From assembly GCA_020851035.1 (NCBI GenBank), contig JADZDM010000021.1:496001-560000 (forward strand): a stretch of 64,000 bases of DNA, given 5' to 3'. How positions within the stretch are numbered: the first letter of the stretch is position 1; every line of letters begins with the position of its first letter. This stretch comes from Gemmatimonadaceae bacterium (GTDB lineage: Bacteria; Gemmatimonadota; Gemmatimonadetes; Gemmatimonadales; Gemmatimonadaceae). Shown here one piece after another: positions 42,882 through 52,610 of this stretch. The notes under the pieces were generated by a model that saw nothing but the letters and a program-made list of their open reading frames with translations, did not search any database and was not told the origin of the DNA. Position numbers and translations under genes: made by a program.

Positions 42882-43304
42882 CTACGCCCCCGAGGAGAAC
42901 ACCAGCATGAACCCGTCGGGGTCCTTCACACGGAAGACCCGTGCCCCCCACGGCGTGTCGGTCGGCGCGGTGGACAGCACACCACCGTCATCCACGATGC
43001 GCCGCGCGATCGCATCCACCGGCAACGCCGTCGTGAACTGCAGCGAGAATCCCGTGCCCTTCACGCGATCCGTGCCCTGCGCGAAGTCGTCCTGCGTGAG
43101 CAGCAGCGTCACCCCGGCCGCGCGCAGTGACACGCCGGACAGGCGCCCCTCACGCTCGTGACGCGTCTCGATCGCGAAGCCGATCACGCGCTGGTACCAG
43201 TCGAGGCTGACCTCCAGGTCGGTGCAGCTCAGCGATGCCGCCAGCGCACTCGCCTCGAAGGGGGGTGGCGGTGCGGCGTCGCGATCCATTGCGAGGGGGC
43301 TCAT
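42882..43304 (-). CDS. VOC (glyoxalase/bleomycin-resistance) protein
   Basis: A 140-residue protein with the betaalphabetabetabeta layout of the vicinal-oxygen-chelate fold: SLSCTDLEVSLDWYQRVIGF, GVSLRAAGVTLLLTQDDF, SLQFTTALPVD and FRVKDPDGFMLVFSSGA, where the last includes a typical metal-ligand Glu position occupied by Met/Leu. Members are metal-dependent lyases, dioxygenases or binding proteins. The substrate is not predictable. It lies 95 bases upstream of the Ig-like lipoprotein on the same strand. Confidence 0.88.
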   Translation of the reverse strand: MSPLAMDRDAAPPPPFEASALAASLSCTDLEVSLDWYQRVIGFAIETRHEREGRLSGVSLRAAGVTLLLTQDDFAQGTDRVKGTGFSLQFTTALPVDAIARRIVDDGGVLSTAPTDTPWGARVFRVKDPDGFMLVFSSGA

Positions 43305-43664
43305 GGTGTTCTGACTCCATCATCGGTGACCATCGTCGGCCAGGCGTGCGGCGCTCGTGGCGCGAACCTACCACCACCGCACGAGACGTGTGCGGAAGAA
43401 TCACGTGCGGGCTGTATCGGCGCCACTCCCGAACACCTGAAATGTCTGTCGATGTTCCGTGCCTGCTCCACGCACGGCGCACGACACTGCCGGGAATGCC
43501 GCCGGCGTCCGCGCCGTCAGCGGTGTCAGCGGTGGGGACGCACCTGCCGAGCACCCACGGCACGCACGCAGCATGGCACCGCATGTCCACCGGTTGCACC
43601 TGGCTGGCCCACCCGCCGGCGCAGTCACCCGCCACTCACACCGCCTGCAACCTGGAGACGTGTC
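43305..43664. other. Gene-free divergent region
   Basis: These 360 bases separate the divergent VOC and cupredoxin genes. All frames look non-coding by residue content. No strong hairpin or recognisable promoter box was found; it presumably carries both promoters. Confidence 0.5.
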
Positions 43665-44306
43665 ATGCACCTGCGGCATCTCGTGACCTGTGTGTCCCTG
43701 CTCGCGGCCAGCGCCTGCGGCGGCGGGGGCGGGAACGGCACCGTCACCCCGCCGGTGAACAACCCGGCACAGACGCTGTCGACGCTTCGCCTCGGTACCG
43801 CCACCGCCAGCCTCGCAGCGGGCAACACCACCAGCCTCGGCGCCGCCGCACTCGATGCACGGGGCGTCGTGATCACCGGTGCGACCGGCTACGTGTACAC
43901 CAGCTCGAATCCCGCCGTGGCCGAAGCGTCGCCCACCGGGGTGGTGCTCGGTGTGGGGGCGGGAACGGCGACGGTCACCGTGTCACTCACGCGCGATGGC
44001 GTCACCGCCACCGCGACGTCCACGATCACCGTGAGCGGTTCGCTGCCGGTGTCGGCGAGTGTCAGCGCCGGCGCCACCGACAACACCTTCACCCCGCCGA
44101 CACTCGTCGTCGCCCGCGCGGCGACCGTCACCTTCGCGTTCGGCGCGCTGCAACACAACGTGACGTTCCGCAGCACCACCGGCGCGCCGGCCAACATCGC
44201 CAGCAGCACGAACACCAGCGTGGCACGCGCATTTCCGGCGACCGGCGACTTCCCCTATGACTGCACCCTGCACGCCGGCATGACCGGGATGGTGATGGTG
44301 CGCTAG
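43665..44306 (+). CDS. Cupredoxin lipoprotein with Ig-like domain
   Basis: A 213-residue exported protein. The signal ends ASACGGGGG (lipobox-like). Residues 40-125 form a Big2-like Ig domain (LRLGTATASLAAGNTTSLGA, then NPAVAEASPTGVV). The C-terminal 85 residues are a plastocyanin-like cupredoxin with His (LQHNVTF) and the loop YDCTLHAGM providing Cys, His and Met, a complete type 1 copper set. It is probably an electron carrier or copper protein on the outer surface of a membrane. Start 43665 begins the signal; the open frame from 43158 is not native. Confidence 0.88.
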   Translation: MHLRHLVTCVSLLAASACGGGGGNGTVTPPVNNPAQTLSTLRLGTATASLAAGNTTSLGAAALDARGVVITGATGYVYTSSNPAVAEASPTGVVLGVGAGTATVTVSLTRDGVTATATSTITVSGSLPVSASVSAGATDNTFTPPTLVVARAATVTFAFGALQHNVTFRSTTGAPANIASSTNTSVARAFPATGDFPYDCTLHAGMTGMVMVR

Positions 44307-44312
44307 CGGGCC

Positions 44313-45344
44313 TCAGCCGCGCCCGGTGAACCGCACCTCGAGCCCCACGACCGCCCCCTCACGTCGCAGCACCAGCACGGGATAGCTCCCGTCCCCCGCG
44401 CCCGCAGGCACCAGCAGCACCTCGGCTGACCGCCCTGCCACCGCCACGCACGGCATCGATGGGGGCGCGCAGAGTGCATCGGCCACGGCATCCTGCGCCT
44501 CCACCGGCACCCGCCGGAAGAACGCCTGCCGGTCGAACACCGCCACCGCCGCCAGGTCGACGTCCAGCACCGAGTGCGGCTCCGCCACCAGGTCCGTCAC
44601 GCCCGCGCGCACCAGGCGCAGCGCCGACACCACGACAGCATCGCCAGCGGGTGACAGCGCCACCTGCACCAGCGCGTCGTACTCCCCCGGCACCACGGTC
44701 ACGGCGGGGTCGCCCGTGCCATCGGGCAGCTGTCCCAGGTCGCGCGGCACGAGGTGCCTGCCGCTGACATGCATGCGGGCGCAGGGGAGCCACCGGCCGG
44801 CCGCTCCCGCCACCTCAACGGCCGCCGCGGCACCCTGGGCGGCAAGCAGCGCCGCAAGCGCCACGTCGCCCGCGCGGAATCGCACGGCTGGTTCGGGTGC
44901 GGGGCGCTCGCGGACCACCGCGCCGCTGCGCACGAAGAACTGCGGGTCACTCTCCCGCACGATCTGCGCACTCAGGCGGACCCAGGCATCGGTCGTGCAG
45001 TCCTTCACCTTGCGGTGCGCGACGGTGTCCCACGAGTAGATCACGTCCGCCAGCCGCGAGGGATTCCGTGGATCGGGAAGCCAGAACCTGAAGTAGCGCC
45101 CCATCGGCACCGTCGCGACCACGCCATCCGCCGGAAACTCCGGCACGTCACGCCGGACCTCCGCAGTCAGCCGCACGAAGTCGTGCATGTGCAGCGTAGG
45201 ATCGATCGCCCCGAGCACAGGATGCTGCAGCATCTGGCGCAGCCCCGGGGCCAGCAGCGCGGTGCGATACTGGATCGGCAGCGCGATGCCGAGCGCCGAC
45301 TCGGCCTGCGCCAGCTCGGCGGGGATCACCGGGAACCATGGCAT
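44313..45344 (-). CDS. SMI1/KNR4 (SUKH)-like protein
   Basis: A 343-residue cytoplasmic protein. Residues 1-150 resemble the SMI1/KNR4 fold: VIPAELAQAESALGIALPIQY, then HMHDFVRLTAEVRRDVPEFP, a YFRFWLPDP strand and DVIYSWDTVAHRKVKDC. The C-terminal half is beta-rich, Ala/Val-rich and not recognised. SUKH proteins often act as immunity proteins to contact-dependent toxins, but no toxin gene is nearby. Confidence in the SUKH assignment is moderate. Confidence 0.7.
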   Translation of the reverse strand: MPWFPVIPAELAQAESALGIALPIQYRTALLAPGLRQMLQHPVLGAIDPTLHMHDFVRLTAEVRRDVPEFPADGVVATVPMGRYFRFWLPDPRNPSRLADVIYSWDTVAHRKVKDCTTDAWVRLSAQIVRESDPQFFVRSGAVVRERPAPEPAVRFRAGDVALAALLAAQGAAAAVEVAGAAGRWLPCARMHVSGRHLVPRDLGQLPDGTGDPAVTVVPGEYDALVQVALSPAGDAVVVSALRLVRAGVTDLVAEPHSVLDVDLAAVAVFDRQAFFRRVPVEAQDAVADALCAPPSMPCVAVAGRSAEVLLVPAGAGDGSYPVLVLRREGAVVGLEVRFTGRG

Positions 45345-45436
45345 GCGGGACAGACGCGCGCCCGATTCACCCAGTCACACGGCTCGCGGTGCCTCATCCC
45401 CAGCCGAGACGGCGCCGCCGGTCGGTGCACACACCC

Positions 45437-46561
45437 TCACGGGCGGAACAGCCAGGTGGCCGCCTGTGGCCCGCGCCCGTTGCCGTAGCCGCCGGTGATC
45501 AGCACGGCACCGTCCTGCAGCGCGGCCACCGCCGAGAAGTTTCCGGCCATGGTGGACGTGCCGGGAACCAGCACGAAACGTCGCGTGACGGGATCGAGAA
45601 GCTCAGCCTCCGGCGCGCCGCCCGCCAGCAGCACCTGACCGTTGGCGAGCAGCGTTGCGGTACCGGCGTGCTTGTAGCGCCCGCGGTGCATCACCGGCCC
45701 GGGCGAGAAGGTGCCGCGGGCAGGGTCGAAGATCTCCGTGGTGTTGTACATGCCGCGGATGTCGCGTTCATCGGAGCCACCATTCACCAGCACCCTGCCG
45801 TCCGCGAGCAGGGTGGCATCGTGCTTGTGGCGCCGCGAGGCCATGTCACCGGTCCGCGTGAAGCGCCCGGTGGTCGCATCGTAGATCTCGGCCGAGGCGT
45901 AGAGCACGATCGCGGCACGCCGTCCGGCGTGCCCGCCCACCACCAGCACGCGCCCGTCCCGCAGCCGCACGCCCACGTGGCTCTCCCGCGGCACACTCAT
46001 CGCGCCAGTGCGTGTCGAGCGCCCCGAGGCCGGATCGTACACCTCCGCGCTCGAGAGGAAGGTCCAGTCGGGCCCCAGCCCACCGGCGAACAGGATCCTG
46101 CCGCCGGGCAGCGGCACCGCGATGTGATCCGAGCGCGGCTCGGTGAGCGCGCCGGTGGCCGCGAAGCGGTTCGTTGCAGGATCGAACACCTCCACGTCGG
46201 CCACCGGCACCCCTCCGGCGGCGTACCCACCGGCCAGCAGCACCCGGCCATCCGCCAGCAGCGTGGCGGTGTGACTGTGCCGCGTGTGGACCATCGGCGG
46301 GAGCGGTGCGAACCGTCCGGTCGACGGATCATACAGCTCCGCGCCACGCGCAGAGCCCTTCTCGGTGAACCCGCCCGCCACCAGCACGCGGCCATCGCGC
46401 AGCGTGGTTGCGGTGTGGGCGGCGCGCGCGGCACTCATCCCCGCGCCATGCGACAGGCCGGCGGCACCGGGGCGCAGTGTGCCGACATGGAGTGCACCCG
46501 CCACCAGCAACGGGGCGGCGAGCAGGGTGAGTCGCGTGGGCGTGCGTGGCGCAGTCGGCAT
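45437..46561 (-). CDS. Kelch-repeat secreted protein
   Basis: A 374-residue protein with a signal peptide (about 1-25) and a chain of kelch-type repeats, each with HTATTLRDGRVLVAGG or a close variant followed by AELYDPSTGRF. At least six repeats are visible, consistent with a six- or seven-bladed propeller. Repeats occur about every 52 residues. Kelch propellers are binding or sometimes oxidase folds; no catalytic residues were identified. The ATG at 46561 fits the signal; the frame extends to 46726. Confidence 0.87.
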   Translation of the reverse strand: MPTAPRTPTRLTLLAAPLLVAGALHVGTLRPGAAGLSHGAGMSAARAAHTATTLRDGRVLVAGGFTEKGSARGAELYDPSTGRFAPLPPMVHTRHSHTATLLADGRVLLAGGYAAGGVPVADVEVFDPATNRFAATGALTEPRSDHIAVPLPGGRILFAGGLGPDWTFLSSAEVYDPASGRSTRTGAMSVPRESHVGVRLRDGRVLVVGGHAGRRAAIVLYASAEIYDATTGRFTRTGDMASRRHKHDATLLADGRVLVNGGSDERDIRGMYNTTEIFDPARGTFSPGPVMHRGRYKHAGTATLLANGQVLLAGGAPEAELLDPVTRRFVLVPGTSTMAGNFSAVAALQDGAVLITGGYGNGRGPQAATWLFRP

Positions 46562-46764
46562 GGATGGCTCCGGTGCGTGTCTCGGGCAGGCGGTGCGGCG
46601 GAATGTTCCTTCGATGCCGCTGCGGTGGTGGGTGCGTAGCCGTCGTGCCCCGCGTGCGGATACCGCGGCGGCGCCGCATCTCGCATGAGCCCGCTGCCGT
46701 TCGCGCGATTGATGCAGGCGAGGCATCGCGGTATCGTGCCGCAGTCTTCTCGCCGGGGTTCACG

Positions 46765-48759
46765 ATGCCGGGAACGCGCGCCCTGCTGCGACAGGCCTGC
46801 CTGTTGCTCCTCCTGCTCACCGCCCGTGCCGCGGTGCTGCGCGGCCAGGCGTCGGCAGAGGCCGCGCCACCCTGTGCTCACCCCACGATCCTGCAGGCCC
46901 GTGAGCGCAACGCGGCCGTGCGCATGCCACTGCTGTACGACGGCATCGCCCCGCTCGCACGCGCTCCGGCCGCGCAGATTCCGCTGCCTGCTGTAATCCC
47001 GTCGCCGGTGTGCGTGCTGCTGAGCGTGCAGTTCGGCCAGCGCGATGGCGCGGTGTTCGTCGAGGACGCGGGGCTGGTCACCGTGAGTCACCCGGCACTC
47101 GCACTGCAGCTGCGACGCACGGACTACGCGAGGCAGGTGGTGGCCGGTGCGACACAGGTGTTGCGGGACGCGCTGCACCAGGAGCTCTTCGGTGCGCGCC
47201 CGCGCGTCGGCACGCGGTACATGGTCGCGATACCGGTCACCCCCGCGCACCCGCTCTACGCCGGGCAGACGGCTGCGGCAGCACCTGCGCCATCGGGCAC
47301 CGCGGGCACACTCGACGCACGCGGCTACCCGGGCGCGGTCCTGGTGCGCGCTGCGGGGGACCTCGCGATCTGGTTCCTCGGCGAGGTCGGCTATCGACGC
47401 CACTACGCGGTCGTGCGCACCATCGCACCCGACGAGCCGATCCTCGACTACGTGACCGGCACCAGCCAGTCCGGCCTCAGGACCGCCAGGTATGGTGCGG
47501 GCACCGAGACCCGGTTCCTCACGCAGGTCGTGCCGGTGCTGCGTGAGCAGGGCGGAGTCTTCATCGATGTGACCGTGCACCACTTCGCGCGCGGAGTCAC
47601 GATCGACCGGCAGCCCGACTCGCGGTTCCCGTGGAACGGCGAACGTCACTTCCGCACCGGCGCACCGGTGGAGGTGCCGGTGGCCGTGGAGCGCTGGGTG
47701 GGGCGCCGCCCGGCTCCCGGTGGTGCCTGGACCTGGACCTCCGAGGGCGCGTCCGCCACCGACCTGAACACGCTGGCGGCGATCCAGGCGGTGCAACGCG
47801 GCATCGCCGCGCAGCAGGCGGTGTACGCCACCAACCGCGCGGCGATGTATGCGCGCGAGGCGCAGGCGCTCGAGGCGCGCCGGACCGCGAGGCGCACCCG
47901 CGAGGCAGAGCGCCAGCGCCTCATCACCGCCGCAGGACTGCTGTACCTCCCTGCCACGACGTGGACGCGCTACCAGCTCGGCCCGGAGATGCGCGCCGTG
48001 TTCGACGGGAGCTGGCCCGGCGCCACGTCACAGTGGGAGTTCGGCAGCATCTATTCCCGCACCATCCGCGCATTCTCCAACCGCTGCCGGCGCCTCATTC
48101 CACGCGGGTCCCCGATGATCACCTCGAAGTGGATCACGCGCGACGCGGCAGGCAACCGCTGGAGCAGTGACGGCAGCGACACGACCTTCATCCTGTCCGC
48201 CTTTGCGGAGCCGTTCCGCTGGTGGGAGACGAATGCACCGCAGGCACTGCCACTGGCACCGGGCGGACTCTCCGCCCGCACGATCGATGACGTGATGGCG
48301 CTGCTGCGGACGCTGACGAACCCAGCGCAGGCACTGAGCGCCACGGCGTTGCTGGTGAAGGTGGAGGTGGCGATGCGTGAGGACATGGCCGTCCTGTTCG
48401 AGGGCGGCTGCGAGGCGCCGGTGGTGCAGCAGTTCATGGAGAACATGCGGCGTCTCGCGCTGCGCCTGCCCACGCTGCAGATGGAGCGCGCCCCCCGGTC
48501 GGTGCTCACGGCCGCCGAATGGCCGCCCACCATCGCGCAGGCCTGCCAGCGCGAGGTGGCGGAGCGCGGCGCCCAGGTGGGGCGGGAGTGGTGCCCGTGC
48601 CTCGAGCGGCAGTTCACCCAGGTGCTCACGCTCGGTGAGCAGTGGAACGCCGTCGAGGACTACAGCACCTTCTTCGACGAGGTGGACGGGTTCCGGACGG
48701 GACCGGATGGCCGCCCGGTGTGGGCGCGCTACACGCCGGCGAACGCCTGCCGCCGCTGA
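46765..48759 (+). CDS. Large secreted protein of unknown family
   Basis: A 664-residue protein with a signal peptide (about 1-27, ending VLRGQ). The first 370 residues are mixed alpha/beta (VLLSVQFGQRDGAVFVEDAG, VFIDVTVHHFARGVTI). A charged helix around 370-395 (EAQALEARRTARRTREAERQ) may be a coiled coil. The C-terminal part has several Cys, including CPCLERQ. I do not recognise any family or catalytic motif. It diverges from the kelch gene; the 203-base spacer holds no distinct signal. Confidence 0.7.
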   Translation: MPGTRALLRQACLLLLLLTARAAVLRGQASAEAAPPCAHPTILQARERNAAVRMPLLYDGIAPLARAPAAQIPLPAVIPSPVCVLLSVQFGQRDGAVFVEDAGLVTVSHPALALQLRRTDYARQVVAGATQVLRDALHQELFGARPRVGTRYMVAIPVTPAHPLYAGQTAAAAPAPSGTAGTLDARGYPGAVLVRAAGDLAIWFLGEVGYRRHYAVVRTIAPDEPILDYVTGTSQSGLRTARYGAGTETRFLTQVVPVLREQGGVFIDVTVHHFARGVTIDRQPDSRFPWNGERHFRTGAPVEVPVAVERWVGRRPAPGGAWTWTSEGASATDLNTLAAIQAVQRGIAAQQAVYATNRAAMYAREAQALEARRTARRTREAERQRLITAAGLLYLPATTWTRYQLGPEMRAVFDGSWPGATSQWEFGSIYSRTIRAFSNRCRRLIPRGSPMITSKWITRDAAGNRWSSDGSDTTFILSAFAEPFRWWETNAPQALPLAPGGLSARTIDDVMALLRTLTNPAQALSATALLVKVEVAMREDMAVLFEGGCEAPVVQQFMENMRRLALRLPTLQMERAPRSVLTAAEWPPTIAQACQREVAERGAQVGREWCPCLERQFTQVLTLGEQWNAVEDYSTFFDEVDGFRTGPDGRPVWARYTPANACRR

Positions 48760-48766
48760 CGCGGCC

Positions 48767-49273
48767 TCACGCCGGCCCCTTGTCCATCCACACGTCCCAC
48801 GTCACCTGCCCGATCGCCTCGTCGTCGAACGCCATCCCCGCCGCCTTCAGCGCCAGCTTGACCTGGCCGTGGTGGTAGCCCTCGTGCCAGATGAAGTGCT
48901 GCAGCATCAGGAGGGGGTGGTCGTAGTGCCGGTCCATCGGCCTGCCTGACGCGATGCGGCTGCGCACCGCCTCGCGCAGCACGCGGGCACTCTCGTCGAG
49001 CAGCGCGATGATCGCGTCCGGCTCACGCACCAGCTTCCACTCCGCCTTCCGCATCGGCACCGCGCACTCGGGCACATCCTCCTCCACGAACACCAGCCGG
49101 CAGTAGTGCATGTGGATCAGCATCGTGTGGATGCTCATCGAGTCCGCCGTCACGCACAGGTCGAGTGACCCTGCCGGCAGCGCGCGCACGAGGTTCACGA
49201 GGATCGTGTTGTTGCGGTCCCACGAGTCGAGGAGCGCGTCGAGCAGGGCGTCGTAGGCGGGTTCAGCAGTCAT
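48767..49273 (-). CDS. DinB-family protein
   Basis: A 168-residue four-helix DinB/YfiT-like protein. The three metal-binding His positions are visible: IHMHYCRLVF in helix two and HEGYHHGQV in helix four, preceded by LMLQHFIW. Such proteins are often thiol-dependent transferases or damage-inducible proteins of unknown substrate. ATG 49273 precedes the first helix (AYDALLDALLDSW). The VOC gene upstream ends 8 bases before, so the two are likely co-transcribed. Confidence 0.88.
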   Translation of the reverse strand: MTAEPAYDALLDALLDSWDRNNTILVNLVRALPAGSLDLCVTADSMSIHTMLIHMHYCRLVFVEEDVPECAVPMRKAEWKLVREPDAIIALLDESARVLREAVRSRIASGRPMDRHYDHPLLMLQHFIWHEGYHHGQVKLALKAAGMAFDDEAIGQVTWDVWMDKGPA

Positions 49274-49280
49274 GTCAGGC

Positions 49281-49631
49281 TCACCATTGGCGGAAGACGA
49301 CACACACGGTGCTGCGATCGAGCACGGCGAACTCCCGCGCGCCCCACGGCTTGCGCGACACGCGAGGAGAGCCGGGATGCAGCAGGTCGGGGCGCCTGGC
49401 GGCAATCTCGGCGTGGAGGGCCGTGATGTCGTCGGTCTCGAGCGCGATCTCCGGGCGGTCCTTCGCCGCGTACTCCGGGCTCTCGACGATGTACGCCTTG
49501 GCGCCGTCGCGCTCCACCACGGCCAGCGTTCCGTCGTTGTGCATCACGCGGAACCCGAGGCCGTCCACCCAGAGGTCGAGGCCCTCGGCCAGGGTGTCGT
49601 AGAAGATCTTGGGGATGAGCCGGGTGATCAT
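49281..49631 (-). CDS. VOC-like small protein
   Basis: A 116-residue protein with VOC features: LIPKIFYDTLAEGLDLWVDGLGF, VVERDGAKAYIVESPEYAAK, IALETDDITALHAEIAAR and WGAREFAVLDRSTVCVVFRQW at the end. It resembles bleomycin-resistance-type proteins. Substrate unknown. The ATG at 49631 opens directly into the first strand; the frame to 49838 lacks coding character. It lies 8 bases from the DinB gene on the same strand. Confidence 0.85.
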   Translation of the reverse strand: MITRLIPKIFYDTLAEGLDLWVDGLGFRVMHNDGTLAVVERDGAKAYIVESPEYAAKDRPEIALETDDITALHAEIAARRPDLLHPGSPRVSRKPWGAREFAVLDRSTVCVVFRQW

Positions 49632-49822
49632 GAGCGACGTTCCGGGGGGTCGGGCGTGGGCACGGAGCCAGCCAGCAACGTATGCGCCGGCACGTGGACT
49701 CCCCAAGGGCGGTGCTGGCACTTTCGGCACACCCGGCGGTAGCATCCGGAACGCGCCCCCCGCCCCGCAGCACGGGGCGGCCCCGTCACGACACCCGGCG
49801 AGTCGAGGGAGGATCCGATCCG

Positions 49823-51112
49823 ATGGCACTGGGACCACGACCGCTGCTCACCGGCGCATGCAGGGCGGCATGCGTCGCCGCCGCGGCGCTCGCACCCGTC
49901 GGCGCGGTGCACGCACAACAGCTCCCGGGCCCCCCTCCCGGTGAGTACGTCTGCACGCAGACCGAGCTGTCCGCGTCGATACCCGATGCGGGACGGGCGC
50001 AGTCCCTCACCGCCGTGTCCATGCCATCCGCGTTCGGCAACCTCATCATCGAACGCGGCGGCACCTATCGCATGAGTTCGAGCCGTGCGCGCGCCGCCGC
50101 ATTCCGGTTCGACCCGGCACGCGGTGCGGTCACGTTCGCCGGCCTGCTGGCCCCGTTCGCGAACACCTACGGCACGCGTGGAAAGGACCTCTTCTTCGAC
50201 TTCGCCTCCCGCGCCATCTCCTTCAGTTGCGCACTGACCACGACGGTGGACCGCGGCAACGCGCAGGGCCAGCGGCAGGCTCCCGCCGGCACAACCGCCA
50301 CCCCTGCCGCACGCACGCCGCTCCAGGGCACGCTCTACTTCGCGGGACGGACCGGCCTGCAGAAGCTGACCCTCACCGATGGCACGCAGGCCACCCTCTC
50401 GAGCACCTGGCAATTCGACGTGCGCGGGACGGAGGTGCTGCTGGTCGATGCGACGGGCGCGTTGCGCATCACCAACGAGGATGGTGCGGGCAGCCGCCCC
50501 GTTCCGGTCTACGGCACCGGCAACCAGGCGCCGCGCTTCTCCCCCGACGGCCGGCGCATCGTGCTGCTCGGCAGCCAGCCACCGACGTCGGTCGCCGCCG
50601 CCATCATCGGCGCCACGACGAGCGCGGATCTCGAGCCGCTCATCGTGGGTCGCGATGGCCGCGTGATCGCGGCGTTCGGGTCGCCGTACACCCAGCCGGC
50701 GTGGACGCCCGACGGTCGGCTGGTGATGGCCGGCGCGAAGGCACGGGGCAGCCTGGCCGGCAACGCCGCGACCGGCATCTTCCTCTCCGGCGCGAGCGGA
50801 TCCGCGGTGCGCCGCATCGACCCGGGATTCGACGCACCGCACAGCCCGGCCGTCAGCGCCGACGGACGCGTGGCGTTCGTCAACGGCACCCGCATCTGGG
50901 TGATGCCGCTCAGCGGTGCCAACCCGCCGGCACGGCTCGCCGAGGGCTCCTCCCCGGGCATCGGCGCGCTCGCCTGGTCCCCCGATGGCCGCAGCCTCGC
51001 CTTCGCCGACGGTGACGTGGTGAAGGTCGTGATGCCGGATGGTCGCGTCGTGCCCGTGCAGGATGCTGCGGGGAACGGGGTCCGGAGCACTGGCCCGTTG
51101 GTCTGGCGCTGA
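49823..51112 (+). CDS. TolB-like beta-propeller secreted protein
   Basis: A 429-residue protein with a signal peptide (about 1-32, ending AVHAQ). Residues 170-429 contain repeated WD40-like/PD40 blades: PRFSPDGRRIVLLGS, PAWTPDGRLVMAG, PAVSADGRVAFV and LAWSPDGRSLAFADG, a TolB-type propeller. Residues 33-165 are a separate domain of unknown type. It would be a periplasmic binding protein. ATG 49823 follows GGGAGG, a good ribosome site. It converges with the sugar ABC transporter ATPase gene. Confidence 0.82.
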   Translation: MALGPRPLLTGACRAACVAAAALAPVGAVHAQQLPGPPPGEYVCTQTELSASIPDAGRAQSLTAVSMPSAFGNLIIERGGTYRMSSSRARAAAFRFDPARGAVTFAGLLAPFANTYGTRGKDLFFDFASRAISFSCALTTTVDRGNAQGQRQAPAGTTATPAARTPLQGTLYFAGRTGLQKLTLTDGTQATLSSTWQFDVRGTEVLLVDATGALRITNEDGAGSRPVPVYGTGNQAPRFSPDGRRIVLLGSQPPTSVAAAIIGATTSADLEPLIVGRDGRVIAAFGSPYTQPAWTPDGRLVMAGAKARGSLAGNAATGIFLSGASGSAVRRIDPGFDAPHSPAVSADGRVAFVNGTRIWVMPLSGANPPARLAEGSSPGIGALAWSPDGRSLAFADGDVVKVVMPDGRVVPVQDAAGNGVRSTGPLVWR

Positions 51113-51118
51113 CGGTCG

Positions 51119-52606
51119 TCAGTCCAGCCCGGCCATCAGGCGCAGCACCGACTCCTGCGTCGCCTGCGCACGCGGCAGCTCGCCACGCAGGTGGCCGTTG
51201 CGGAGCACCAGCACGCGGCTCGACAGCGACAACAGTTCCGGCAACTCGCTCGAGATCAGCAGCACCGCCGCCCCCTCGCTGGCCCGCTGGTCGATCCACG
51301 CATGCAGCTCTGCCTTCGCGCCCACGTCCACGCCGCGCGTGGGCTCGTCGAGGATCAGCAGCTCGCTCTGCGCCGTCAGCCACTTCGACAGCACCACCTT
51401 CTGCTGGTTCCCTCCCGACAGCGACTGCACCGGCGACTCGCGCCCGCTGCGCAGCCCCACGCGCTGGAAGCTGGTCGCCACGGCACTCGCCTCGCGCGCG
51501 CGGTCGATCCACCCCGCTCTCGCGAAGCGGCGGAGCGTGGGCAGCGTGGCGTTCTCGCGGCTGCGCATGCCCAGCACCAGGCCCTGCTTCTTGCGATCCT
51601 CCGGCACGAAGCCGATGCCGAGCCGCATCGCATCGCGCGGGTTCGCGATCCGCTCCTCGCGGCCGCCGACGAAGATCTTCCCCGTCGCGCGCGGGTCGAG
51701 CCCGAAGATGGCGCGCGCGACCTCGGACCGTCCCGCACCGACCAGCCCGGCCAGGCCCACCACCTCGCCCGCGTGCACCGTGAACGACACGTCGTGGAAC
51801 AGCCCCCGCGACGACAGCCCCGCCACCCGCAGCCGTTCCGCGCCGCGGGCGCCAGCCGTGTGGGACGGAAGGTACTCGCCCAGCTCCCGGCCGATCATCT
51901 GCGCCACCAGCGCCGACTCGGTCAGCGCACCAGCGGGCTGCGTAGACACGTGCTGCCCATCACGCAGCACGGTGACGGTGTCGCACAGCGCGAAGATCTC
52001 GTGCATGCGGTGTGACACGTACAGTTGCGTCACTCCACGCTCCCGGAGCCGGCCGACCAGGGCGTACAGCCGCTCCGCCTCGGCGTCACCGAGGCTGCTC
52101 GTCGGTTCGTCGAAGATGATGACCTTCGCGCCCTCACCCACCGCGGCCGCGATCTGCACCATCTGCTGCTCGGCCACGCTGAGCGAGTGCATCGGGCGTG
52201 CGGGGTCGATCTGCGCGCCGACGGCGCCCAGCAGCTCCAGTGCGCGCGCCCGCATCGCCGGCGCGTCCACGAAGGTGCCGCGCCGCGGGATGTTGCGCAG
52301 GCAGAGGTTGTCACCCACCGTCAGGTTGTCGCAGAAGGCCAGCTCCTGGTGCACCATCGCGACGCCGGCAGCGAGCGCATCACGCGGCGACGGGAAGCGC
52401 ACCGCCGCCCCGTCCAGCTCCATCGTGCCCTCGTCGGGGGCCTGCAGCCCGGCGAGGATCTTGCCGAGCGTGCTCTTGCCGGCGCCGTTCTCGCCGCAGA
52501 TGGCGTGACACGAGCCCGGCGCGACGTCGAAGCTGACGTCACGCAGGGCGGTCATGCCGGGGAACCGCTTGGTGATCCCCCGGAAGCGGACGCGCGGGAC
52601 GGACAC
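51119..52606 (-). CDS. Sugar ABC importer, double ATPase (RbsA/AraG type)
   Basis: A 495-residue cytoplasmic ATPase with two ABC domains. Domain one has GENGAGKST, LSVAEQQMVQIAAAV and Walker B VIIFDEPTSSLGDAE. Domain two has the degenerate Walker A GLVGAGRSEV, a good LSGGNQQKVVLSKWL and LLILDEPTRGVDVGAK. This layout is typical of monosaccharide importers (ribose, arabinose, xylose, galactose). It powers the permease at 53699 and works with the lipoprotein at 52611. The genes run permease, binding protein, ATPase on the minus strand. Confidence 0.95.
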   Translation of the reverse strand: MSVPRVRFRGITKRFPGMTALRDVSFDVAPGSCHAICGENGAGKSTLGKILAGLQAPDEGTMELDGAAVRFPSPRDALAAGVAMVHQELAFCDNLTVGDNLCLRNIPRRGTFVDAPAMRARALELLGAVGAQIDPARPMHSLSVAEQQMVQIAAAVGEGAKVIIFDEPTSSLGDAEAERLYALVGRLRERGVTQLYVSHRMHEIFALCDTVTVLRDGQHVSTQPAGALTESALVAQMIGRELGEYLPSHTAGARGAERLRVAGLSSRGLFHDVSFTVHAGEVVGLAGLVGAGRSEVARAIFGLDPRATGKIFVGGREERIANPRDAMRLGIGFVPEDRKKQGLVLGMRSRENATLPTLRRFARAGWIDRAREASAVATSFQRVGLRSGRESPVQSLSGGNQQKVVLSKWLTAQSELLILDEPTRGVDVGAKAELHAWIDQRASEGAAVLLISSELPELLSLSSRVLVLRNGHLRGELPRAQATQESVLRLMAGLD

Positions 52607-52610
52607 GGGG

